From: Gammaproteobacteria bacterium | Lineage (GTDB): Bacteria; Pseudomonadota; Gammaproteobacteria; Pseudomonadales; Pseudohongiellaceae | Reading direction: 5' to 3' | Assembly (NCBI GenBank): GCA_002731775.1 | Contig: PCCP01000070.1 | Coordinates: 1 to 42,282 of the forward strand | Length of the DNA stretch: 42,282 nucleotides | Part shown: piece after piece, positions 9,464 through 19,257 of the stretch | How the letters are laid out: the number at the start of each line of letters is the position of its first letter | Numbering within the stretch: the first letter of the stretch is position 1 | Notes under the pieces: model-generated | What the model was told of the DNA's origin: nothing | The model's input: only the letters and a program-made list of their open reading frames with translations | Database searches by the model: none | Made by a program: the position numbers and the translations under genes

Positions 9464-11341
9464 TCAACTGGTAGCGCTCTTGGGTTTTGCATAATTGCCG
9501 ATGGCAAGAGTTTTTACATTGCGGCCACCGTAAATCAGATTGACCAGGGCGCGGGTGCCTACAATCGAAGTAAACATCGAGGTGATAATGCCTATCATGA
9601 GGGTGACTGCGAAACCTTTAACTGGCCCGGTACCTATAGTAAACAGCACCGCCGCAACCAGGAAGGTAGTGATATTGGCATCGAGGATGGTGGTGAAGGC
9701 GCGATCGTAGCCAGAATCGATTGCCTTCTGGGGCGTTGCCCCATCCGCTAGCTCCTCCCTGATACGGGTAAAAATCAGAACATTGGCATCCACCGCCATG
9801 CCCACCGTTAATACGATACCAACGATTCCCGGTAGCGTGAGCGTGGCCGGAATGATCGACGACATGAAGGCAAAAATCAGCAGGATATTCATGATTAAGG
9901 CGGCGTTTGCTGCCAGGCCAAAAACCCGGTAGTAAAAGAACATGAAGATAACCACCAGACCCGCGGCAACTTGCACGCCCCTGATACCCTGTTCCAGGTT
10001 TTCCGCACCCATGGTCGGGCCGATAACTGACTGTTCAATAATAGTCATTGGCGCAGCCAGGGATCCAGATTTGATTAACAGGGAAAGCTCATTGGCTTCT
10101 GTTAATGACAAGCCGGTTATAACGAACGTCCGCGGTAGCGCCGTCTGAATGGTGGCGTGACTGATCAGGCGTTTCTCTTCGTAAAATTCCTTTGCTTCGA
10201 CTTCCTCACCGGCGTCATTGCTAACACTAACGGTACGCGACTTGGTTTCGATGAGCAGAATATCCATATTCCGGCCTACATTGTCCCTGGTTACGCGGTT
10301 GATTTGATTGCCGCCCTGGGCATCCAGGTTGATCTGAACCTGAGGCAAACCATTCTGATCCAGTGTGGCGCGCACGGCACTGATACGGTCACCTTGCAGA
10401 ATGACATCGTTGTCGACGTTTACAGGTACACCGTCGGGCGTGGTATAGGACTCGTAAGAGAGACTGGGAGCACCCAGAGCGGCCTCCAGATGAAACTCCA
10501 TGGTAGCAATGCGTTGCAGTACTCGAATCGCCTGAGCCGGATCCTGCACACCGGGCAACTCGACTACGATTCGGTCTGCTCCCTGCTGCTGCACTGTCGG
10601 CTCGGCCACGCCTAACGCATCAACCCGGCTTAACAGGGTAGTCCTGTTTGCCTGCAGAGTGTCGCGCTGAATCTGTAAACTTGTCTCCAACGTAAGTCGC
10701 ATATCAAGAATCGCCAAACCCTCAGACTCTCTATTCTGGAATTGAAGTTCCGGAAAATTATCCAACAATTCGGAACGTGCATTCCTGCGGTCTTCTTCGC
10801 TGGCAAACCTGACCTCGATGTAGTCATTGCTTATCAGGCTGAGTCCACGGGTACGTATACGCAACTCGCGCAATATACTTCGTACGTTACTGAGATTGTC
10901 TTGCATGCGCCGTTCGATAGCGGCTTCCATATCGACTTCCATGAGGAAGTGCACTCCGCCCTGCAAATCCAGGCCTAGGTTCATCTGACCGGCGCCGATG
11001 GCCTGCATCCAGGCGGGCGTGGTCGGCGCCAGATTCAGGGCGACGATATAATCATCGGTCAAGGCTCGTTCGATAGCGGTCTTGGCACGTAGTTGATCTT
11101 CTACCGTATTCAGTCGAACCAAAAGATTGTTCGCATCCAACTCGGAACCAAAAAACTCGACCTGGGCCGCTTCCAGTGCGGTGGTAACTACCGCCAGATC
11201 CGATTCATTGATATCGACAGTCGTATTTGTTACCTGGATGGCCTCATCGTTCTGGTAGAGGTTGGGCACGGAATAAAGGAATCCCAGCAGCACAACCCCC
11301 AGGATAAGAAGGTTTTTCCACAGCGGATATTTGTTTAGCAT
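9464..11341 (-). CDS. secD: Protein translocase subunit SecD
   Basis: A 625-residue partner of SecF. TM1 lies at residues ~8-28, followed by the motif LGLDLQGGVHFLMEV near residue 120, a large periplasmic region and five C-terminal TM helices. The latter contain GIVGIVLTVGMAVDANVLIF, in which the conserved Asp takes part in proton transport, and TTFLVAAVLFTIGTGPVKGFAVTL. Length and motif order are normal for gammaproteobacterial SecD. The gene lies between yajC (63 bases upstream) and secF on the minus strand, the canonical order. Confidence 0.98.
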   Translation of the reverse strand: MLNKYPLWKNLLILGVVLLGFLYSVPNLYQNDEAIQVTNTTVDINESDLAVVTTALEAAQVEFFGSELDANNLLVRLNTVEDQLRAKTAIERALTDDYIVALNLAPTTPAWMQAIGAGQMNLGLDLQGGVHFLMEVDMEAAIERRMQDNLSNVRSILRELRIRTRGLSLISNDYIEVRFASEEDRRNARSELLDNFPELQFQNRESEGLAILDMRLTLETSLQIQRDTLQANRTTLLSRVDALGVAEPTVQQQGADRIVVELPGVQDPAQAIRVLQRIATMEFHLEAALGAPSLSYESYTTPDGVPVNVDNDVILQGDRISAVRATLDQNGLPQVQINLDAQGGNQINRVTRDNVGRNMDILLIETKSRTVSVSNDAGEEVEAKEFYEEKRLISHATIQTALPRTFVITGLSLTEANELSLLIKSGSLAAPMTIIEQSVIGPTMGAENLEQGIRGVQVAAGLVVIFMFFYYRVFGLAANAALIMNILLIFAFMSSIIPATLTLPGIVGIVLTVGMAVDANVLIFTRIREELADGATPQKAIDSGYDRAFTTILDANITTFLVAAVLFTIGTGPVKGFAVTLMIGIITSMFTSIVGTRALVNLIYGGRNVKTLAIGNYAKPKSATS

Positions 11342-11404
11342 AATTGCATCTGCCTGCGTGCTGTTGTCTATAAAGAACCGCAGTTCGTAGCTGCGGTAGC
11401 TGAC

Positions 11405-11728
11405 TTAAATCTGGGCAATAGTGCCTTTGGGCAGAGCCGCCACAATGGAAGATTTCTGCATCTTCAATTCGACATTATCGGCCACTTGAATTGCCACGTA
11501 ATCGTCATTTACCTTTGTTACCTTGCCGAGCATGCCGCCGGCGGTCATTATCTCATCACCCTTGGTGATGCTGGATTCCAGCTCCTTCTGAGCTTTTGCG
11601 CGCTTCGATTGCGGGCGGAATATGATCAGGTACATTAACAGGAACATGCCGCCAAACAGAATAAGATTGAAAGTTCCCGATGATGCCGCGGCTTCCTGGG
11701 CATACGCTGTAGGAAATAATAGATTCAT
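11405..11728 (-). CDS. yajC: Preprotein translocase accessory subunit YajC
   Basis: A 107-residue single-span membrane protein. One TM helix lies at about residues 19-38 (FNLILFGGMFLLMYLIIF), immediately followed by RPQSKRAKAQKELESSITKGDEI and TAGGMLGKV, the family signature. YajC associates with SecDF and the holotranslocon. The hydrophobic tract ends in the usual IIFRPQ. The gene is in the normal position between tgt and secD. Confidence 0.97.
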   Translation of the reverse strand: MNLLFPTAYAQEAAASSGTFNLILFGGMFLLMYLIIFRPQSKRAKAQKELESSITKGDEIMTAGGMLGKVTKVNDDYVAIQVADNVELKMQKSSIVAALPKGTIAQI

Positions 11729-11892
11729 GACTGGTTCCCTCGATGAAGCGCAGTAACGATGTCACCGATTAACCTGGTGGTGACAGCGATTCCTGCTATT
11801 GTTTTTGATCAGGTACACTTTTAAGCTTGCAAGCATAGTTGGGATGAATCCCCTGGTTTCAAGGCTTATAAGCATCAGCCGGGCGCCAGCGG

Positions 11893-14626
<2,734 letters not shown>

Positions 14627-14777
14627 GACCTTGGCTGTCGCGAAGCGGTGTCAGCAGCATCCTGCCGACGGCGATTCACCGCAATATGCTTAATGCTGCG
14701 GAAAATAAAAGCGGCGGGATTATAGCAGTTGCACACGGCAGGTGGGAAACTCCATAAGCTCGTTGAATCTTTGGCCT

Positions 14778-14805
14778 TTGGCATCACCAATAGTTGCACT
14801 ACAAT
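14778..14805 (+). promoter_or_regulatory. Putative sigma70 promoter for the acyl-CoA dehydrogenase gene
   Basis: TTGGCA at 14778-14783, a 16-base spacer and TACAAT at 14800-14805. It would give a leader of about 45 bases before the start codon at 14857, which has GAGGAG eight bases upstream. It lies in the divergent prfC/acyl-CoA dehydrogenase spacer. Confidence 0.45.
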
Positions 14806-14856
14806 GGGCGCGGACTCCAAAGCTGGAATCCCTTAAAATATCGAGGAGCACAAGCC

Positions 14857-16020
14857 ATGGACTTCACATTGTCCGAAGAACAACAGGCGCTGCAGCAATC
14901 AGTCAGGCGCTTTGCACAGAAAGAACTACCGGAAATAGCCCGCCAAATCGAAGCCAGTGACGAACCCCCAGACAGGGAATTGCGTAAACGTTTTGCGGAA
15001 CTGGGCTACCTGGGCGTCAATCTCGATTCCAGTTATGGCGGCGCTGGCATGTCCCATCTGGACGCGGTGCTGGTACTGGAGGAAATTGCCAAAATTTCCA
15101 TCGCCGTGGCATTTCCTGTTTTCGAATCCTGTTTTGGTCCTACTCTGGCAATCGCTCACTTTGGCAGCGAAAAGATGAAGAACGATATCCTGCCCAGGGT
15201 ATGTAGCGGTGAGATTGTGGTTGCCGTCTCCATGTCGGAACCCGATGCGGGATCGGCCCTGACCGACCTCACCACCCATGCCCGACTCGAGGGCGATCGC
15301 GTCATCCTCAATGGCAACAAGCGCTGGTGCTCCGGTGCCGGCCATTCCGAGGTCTACGTGGTTTACTGCAGGATGGACGGTATCGCCGGCGCCAAGGGAA
15401 TTGGCGCAGTGTTGGTAGCCAAGGACAGTAAAGGATTTAGCTTCGGCAAACGGGATCATCACATGGGTTTTCGCGGCGTCTACAGTGCCGATATGTACTT
15501 CGACGATGTAGACGTGCCCGCTGAGAATATCCTGGTGCCCGCGGGCGGCTTTGGCAAGCTGATGGACGCCTTCGATCTCGAACGTTGCGGCAACACCACC
15601 ATGTCATTAGCCGTGGCCCAATCGGCCTTCGACTTCGTCCTGGACTACGTGCAGCAACGGCGACAATTTGGCAAACCACTGGTTGATTTCCAGGCGGTAC
15701 AACTGCAAATCGCGGAAATGAAAATGAAGCTGGAGGCATCACGTTTGCTGCTGTATCGCGCCGTCGTCAATGCCGAGAAGGGACTTCCCTCTATCGCGGA
15801 GAGTTCGGTCGCCAAATGTTTTGCCAATGAAACAGTGCGGGAAGTTACCGGCAAGGCCATGCAACTAATGGGTGGCTATGGTTACTCTACGGAATTCCCG
15901 GTCGAGCAGAAACTTCGTGACGCCTGGGGCTGGGGCATCGCCGGTGGCGCCATCGATATCCAGAAAGTGAATATTACGGCGGCACTGGTGGGCAAACGTT
16001 TTAATCAGCGCGCGAGTTGA
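14857..16020 (+). CDS. Acyl-CoA dehydrogenase family flavoprotein
   Basis: A 387-residue FAD enzyme expected to introduce an alpha-beta double bond into an acyl-CoA thioester and pass electrons to ETF. It starts with the family opening MDFTLSEEQQALQQSVRRFA and carries the FAD-binding MSEPDAGSALTDL, the RRQFGKPL segment and LMGGYGYSTEFPVEQKLRDA near the end. The usual catalytic Glu in the C-terminal YEGT motif is absent: the aligned residues 362-365 are Ala-Gly-Gly-Ala. A Glu is present at residue 242 (FDLER), the place used as catalytic base by isovaleryl-CoA and long-chain dehydrogenases. This suggests a branched- or long-chain-type active site. Substrate unknown. The start was chosen for its strong ribosome-binding site; the frame is open 21 codons further upstream. 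Confidence 0.92.
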   Translation: MDFTLSEEQQALQQSVRRFAQKELPEIARQIEASDEPPDRELRKRFAELGYLGVNLDSSYGGAGMSHLDAVLVLEEIAKISIAVAFPVFESCFGPTLAIAHFGSEKMKNDILPRVCSGEIVVAVSMSEPDAGSALTDLTTHARLEGDRVILNGNKRWCSGAGHSEVYVVYCRMDGIAGAKGIGAVLVAKDSKGFSFGKRDHHMGFRGVYSADMYFDDVDVPAENILVPAGGFGKLMDAFDLERCGNTTMSLAVAQSAFDFVLDYVQQRRQFGKPLVDFQAVQLQIAEMKMKLEASRLLLYRAVVNAEKGLPSIAESSVAKCFANETVREVTGKAMQLMGGYGYSTEFPVEQKLRDAWGWGIAGGAIDIQKVNITAALVGKRFNQRAS

Positions 16021-16050
16021 GGAAACTCGGAGCTAGATAACAGGTGATTC

Positions 16051-17241
16051 ATGATCAAGCAGGACAACAGTAAAAGCCCGATGAGATTTCTGGTTAGCGC
16101 CGTGGCCTCGCCTAATAAAGTTGAGGGACAACTGGTCAGTGGCGGATTGAGCAGGAGTGAGAGTGTTGCCATCCTGCCCTCGGGCCAGCAGACATCGATA
16201 CTAACGATTGCCGCGCAGGGTCAACAGCAGAAAACCGCGCAGGCGATAGCAGATTTAACATTGGAGCTAACCTACTCGGTGTCAATTGTCGCCGGTAACT
16301 TGATTACGGCTGCCGACGACCGCCCGGAGTTTTCGGATCAGTTTGAGGCCAGGATACATTGTTCGGGGCAACAGTCTTTATTGCCGGGACGAATGTATTT
16401 TCTCGAAGCGGTAGGAGGTTGCAGTGAAGTCACCATCAGCAAGCTGAAGTATCGCCTCGAAGACGATAGCGAAAATCAGTATGCCGCCAATACGCTGAGG
16501 CCCGGGCAAACAGCCATCTGCAATATTGCCCTTACCCGGCCTATTATTTACGACCCGTTTTCCATCTGTGGGGCAACCGGCAGCTTCAGACTGCTGGATA
16601 AAAGCGGTGGAGAACCCATCGCCGAAGGCGAGATTCGCCATGGCCTGCGCCGAGCCAGCAACGTGCATTGGCAAGCACTCGATGTGGACAAGCAGAGTCG
16701 CGCCAGCATCAAGCAGCAAATTCCGAAAATATTATGGCTAACCGGCTTATCAGGATCCGGCAAATCTACCATCGCTAATCTCATCGAGAAGAAGCTGATC
16801 GCAGCAAGACGGCACTCTTACCTGCTCGATGGAGACAACGTTCGCCATGGTTTGAACAAGGATCTGGGCTTTACCGACGCAGATCGGGTGGAAAACATCA
16901 GACGGGTGGCGGAAACCGCGAAACTGATGCTGGATGCAGGTCTTATCGTGATCACGAGCTTCATCTCTCCGTTCAGGGCGGAGCGGGAAATGGCCCGCAC
17001 CTTGTTCGAGGAGGGTGAATTCATCGAGATCTTCATCGACACCAGTCTGGAGATTTGCGAGCAACGCGACCCGAAGGGGCTGTATCGGAAAGCCCGCGCC
17101 GGCGAAATCAAAAATTTCACAGGCCTGGATAGCCCCTACGAATCACCAGAAAATCCGGAATTGCAGCTGGACACGACTCTGCTCACCGTGGAGCAGGCGG
17201 CCGACGCGATATTGGCCTATATGAAAAAATCAGGCTCCTAG
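16051..17241 (+). CDS. cysC: Adenylylsulfate kinase fused to CysN beta-barrel domains, GTPase domain absent
   Basis: A 396-residue two-part protein. Residues ~205-396 are a complete APS kinase (ATP + APS to PAPS): Walker A GLSGSGKST at 232-240, LDGDNVRHGLN at 259-269, and SFISPFR at 303-309 containing the conserved phosphorylatable Ser. Residues ~11-200 align by eye with domains II and III of CysN, the regulatory subunit of ATP sulfurylase (compare VEGQLVSGGLSRSESVAILPSG and LLPGRMYFLEA with the EF-Tu-like barrels of CysN). The GTP-binding domain that normally precedes them in CysNC is missing, and the protein begins exactly at the domain II boundary. A good ribosome-binding site (AGGTGATTC before ATG) argues for an intact gene rather than a broken one. 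No cysD, cysN or other sulfate gene is in the window. Confidence 0.85.
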   Translation: MIKQDNSKSPMRFLVSAVASPNKVEGQLVSGGLSRSESVAILPSGQQTSILTIAAQGQQQKTAQAIADLTLELTYSVSIVAGNLITAADDRPEFSDQFEARIHCSGQQSLLPGRMYFLEAVGGCSEVTISKLKYRLEDDSENQYAANTLRPGQTAICNIALTRPIIYDPFSICGATGSFRLLDKSGGEPIAEGEIRHGLRRASNVHWQALDVDKQSRASIKQQIPKILWLTGLSGSGKSTIANLIEKKLIAARRHSYLLDGDNVRHGLNKDLGFTDADRVENIRRVAETAKLMLDAGLIVITSFISPFRAEREMARTLFEEGEFIEIFIDTSLEICEQRDPKGLYRKARAGEIKNFTGLDSPYESPENPELQLDTTLLTVEQAADAILAYMKKSGS

Positions 17242-17260
17242 GGAGCCTCTGATTGTTTTG
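17233..17260 (+). terminator. Rho-independent terminator overlapping the APS kinase stop codon
   Basis: GGCTCC at 17233-17238 and GGAGCC at 17242-17247 form a stem whose 3-base loop is the TAG stop codon itself; flanking A and T extend it to 7 bp. It is followed by TCTGATTGTTTT. It separates the plus-strand kinase gene from the convergent unknown gene. Confidence 0.6.
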
Positions 17261-17274
17261 AAACTAAGGAGTCA

Positions 17275-17910
17275 TCAATGTAAGGCGGCAGTCGATGGTT
17301 TGACTTTGTTTTCCGCAAATTCCGGGTGCAGGATATCGATGCGTTTCACCAACAACAGGTCATGGCGACACAGGTGATCGTACTCGTCGGTCTCACGCAC
17401 ATCGATGTCGTCCAGTAACACACAAACCACATCGTCATCTTCGACATCGACGATGACACAAGATTTAAAACCACTCACCGTATTCAGCGAGGCGAAGGCA
17501 CCGATGTTGCAAGTATGTACAGGAAACTGGCTGTCGGTTTGCTTGAGCAAACCATAGGAAGTGAACGCCACCCCGAATCCAGCCGCTGCAACTATGTGAA
17601 TGATGTCGATGATTTCAGGGTCTGCAAGATCGATACGCACCGTATCGGGCATGGCTTGACGCTTACTTAGCTGCTTCTGATTAACCAGCTTTAGAAACAG
17701 GCTGATGTCTTCCTGGTTCCATTCCAGAGTCTCTTCTTTTTCCGATCGAGTTCTGTCGGAAGAGAGGCTCATCACACCAGTCTCAATGGTGAGATCTTGA
17801 ATTTCTGTGTCAGCAGGACACGGCACCACCATCGCCACCGAACAGTAGCCCTCACTGCTCTCGACACTGAGACGCCACAAGAAAGGAATTTCGTTATTTA
17901 ACTCAAACAT
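17275..17910 (-). CDS. Conserved-looking hypothetical protein, function unknown
   Basis: A 211-residue soluble, acidic protein (no signal peptide or membrane span) that I do not recognise. It has an alternating hydrophobic beta-strand character: FLWRLSVESSEGYCSVAMVV near the start, a helical middle (SLFLKLVNQKQLSKRQAM) and a C-terminal half with VIVDVEDDDVVCVLLDDIDV. Base composition and codon choice look like its neighbours, and the frame is clean over its whole length, which supports a real gene. It is convergent with the APS kinase gene and followed by its terminator. The upstream side is the long gene-poor gap. No operon partner gives a hint of function. Confidence 0.6.
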   Translation of the reverse strand: MFELNNEIPFLWRLSVESSEGYCSVAMVVPCPADTEIQDLTIETGVMSLSSDRTRSEKEETLEWNQEDISLFLKLVNQKQLSKRQAMPDTVRIDLADPEIIDIIHIVAAAGFGVAFTSYGLLKQTDSQFPVHTCNIGAFASLNTVSGFKSCVIVDVEDDDVVCVLLDDIDVRETDEYDHLCRHDLLLVKRIDILHPEFAENKVKPSTAALH

Positions 17911-18126
17911 TCAGCACTGCTATAACGGAACGGTAGTCGTAAATATAGCACAAACTGGGTTTTATCAGAATCATTAGACTGCCAGAAATTTAGCACTAGG
18001 GCAGGAAACGGGCGATTCTCCGTACAGCAATCGAACCCAGTTACACAGGCTTGCTAAAGAGGTGTCAAACTAATCCCAGTAAACCGTTGAGAATACTGGA
18101 GTTTCAGATATCATTGCTGGAAAATT

Positions 18127-18150
18127 TTTTTCCACAGAAACTGTGGATAA
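18127..18150. repeat. Inverted pair of DnaA-box-like sequences
   Basis: TTTTCCACA (18128-18136) faces TGTGGATAA (18142-18150), the latter a perfect complement of the DnaA box TTATCCACA. The arms extend to 10 bp (TTTTCCACAG / CTGTGGATAA, one mismatch) around a short AAA-containing loop. The AT-rich tract starts about 30 bases downstream. Confidence 0.5.
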
Positions 18151-18479
18151 GTCGGTGCATAGTTCTTACAAATTTCCCGTAAAGCTCGAAATTGCGCTAA
18201 TTTGACTCAAGTTGATCAATTTTTAACCAATCCAATATATTTATATTTTTCAATGAGATACATGTTTTTGAAAGAACGTTTTAAAATAAAACCTGCATTT
18301 TTCAAGGCTTTTGCGTCCACCATCTCATTTTTGTGCATAAATTCTCGGGTAAAACGTAATTTCCAAAATTCAGTTGGCGATTTCCCCCTGTTTTTATTGA
18401 AGTTTTTCATCCTACAAAACCGTTCGTTCATTAAGCAAATAAACTCCGAAACCACGCTAATGCCTGGACATTATCCTCA

Positions 18480-18512
18480 GGGCAGACAGCCACGGACAAT
18501 AAATGTCTGCCC
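18480..18512. repeat. Perfect 9-bp inverted repeat
   Basis: GGGCAGACA (18480-18488) and TGTCTGCCC (18504-18512) are perfect reverse complements with a 15-base loop. With one bulged base the pairing extends to CAG/CTG outside. No T-run follows, so this is not a standard terminator. It could be a repetitive extragenic palindrome or the end of a lost element. Confidence 0.5.
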
Positions 18513-18692
18513 CTGATTCTGATCCTGGCGGTGGCTACTCCCCCCGGTTGGGGGCTGCTACGAAAATCTCAACTGGACGGTAGCGGTAGCGAACTGGCCG
18601 TGACGCTCACCACGGCTAGGGGGCCGATGTTCGCCACTTCGAAGCGGCGCCCGGGTTTACCCTGAGGAGTATCTGATCAACTACACCGTGAA

Positions 18693-19016
18693 CTAAGCCA
18701 TCAGGCGTTCATACATCACCGGCACCAGAATGATGGCGCAGATGACCGCCAACAATACATCTCGATTGAGGTGATACTGTAGCAGCATCGCCTCCGGCAG
18801 ATTGATTGTAGACACACCGACAACCAATACCAGCAGCAGGAGAAAATTTCGTCTCAGCATGATCGCCGTGACCACGAATGCCACCGAGAACAGATAGACA
18901 TAGTTCCCTTCCAAGCCTAATCGGGAAAGTGCTTCGCTGGCGATGGCAACCCCCAGCGTGAGGAATATTATGCTGCCAATCAAAAAGGGTTTAAGCGCAC
19001 GATTTTTTTGTGCCAC
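18693..19016 (-). CDS. Small integral membrane protein, unknown function
   Basis: A protein of about 107 residues with four closely spaced hydrophobic segments: FLIGSIIFLTLGVAIASEAL, YVYLFSVAFVVTAIML, FLLLLVLVVGVSTINL and VLLAVICAIILVPVMY. The frame is open for another 59 codons upstream, but that part has no coding character, so I place the start at the GTG at 19016, which has AGGG about nine bases upstream. A start further up cannot be excluded. It lies downstream of the GspE-like ATPase gene on the same strand, 241 bases away. I do not recognise the family. Confidence 0.55.
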   Translation of the reverse strand: MAQKNRALKPFLIGSIIFLTLGVAIASEALSRLGLEGNYVYLFSVAFVVTAIMLRRNFLLLLVLVVGVSTINLPEAMLLQYHLNRDVLLAVICAIILVPVMYERLMA

Positions 19017-19257
19017 TGTGATTGCCCTGCTTAGTAATTGCCTATTGGTATAAATACGTCTACAGGCAACTATAGGACTAAATATAGGCGGGGCAGAAGC
19101 TGTAAATGCCGAAACTTTGAACTGGTTCAAAAAAACCGGGTTAGTTCGGAGTTTTTTCCCGTTATTACCGCCATATTCGGGGGCTAAATCCATAAATAAA
19201 GAGAGTATATTGCGGATTTTCTGACCTGGGCAGGCCCGAATTCAGGATATTACAGTC

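Larger units (their letters stand above)
17911..18692. other. Gene-poor AT-rich island with palindromes
   Basis: About 780 bases without a convincing gene. It holds, in order: an imperfect palindrome near 18067-18106 (CCAGTA and TACTGG arms), the DnaA-box-like inverted repeat at 18127-18150, a strongly AT-rich tract from about 18180 to 18440, a perfect 9-bp inverted repeat at 18480-18512, a CCCCC/GGGGG hairpin near 18541-18555, and a GC-rich end that looks like decayed coding sequence. Overlapping open frames on both strands of the AT-rich tract encode Lys/Asn/Phe-rich peptides of about 70-100 residues, with no ribosome-binding site; I do not call them genes. The composition shift suggests acquired or relaxed sequence. 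Confidence 0.6.

Noticed and set aside
18100..18450. Chromosomal replication origin
   Set aside because: Only two DnaA-like boxes and no dnaA, dnaN, gidA or rpmH nearby; kept only as a weak observation.
18202..18516. Overlapping small open frames on both strands of the AT-rich island (plus 104 codons; minus 79 codons)
   Set aside because: Composition explains their Lys/Asn/Phe content; no ribosome-binding sites, no recognisable motif, and they lie antisense to each other.
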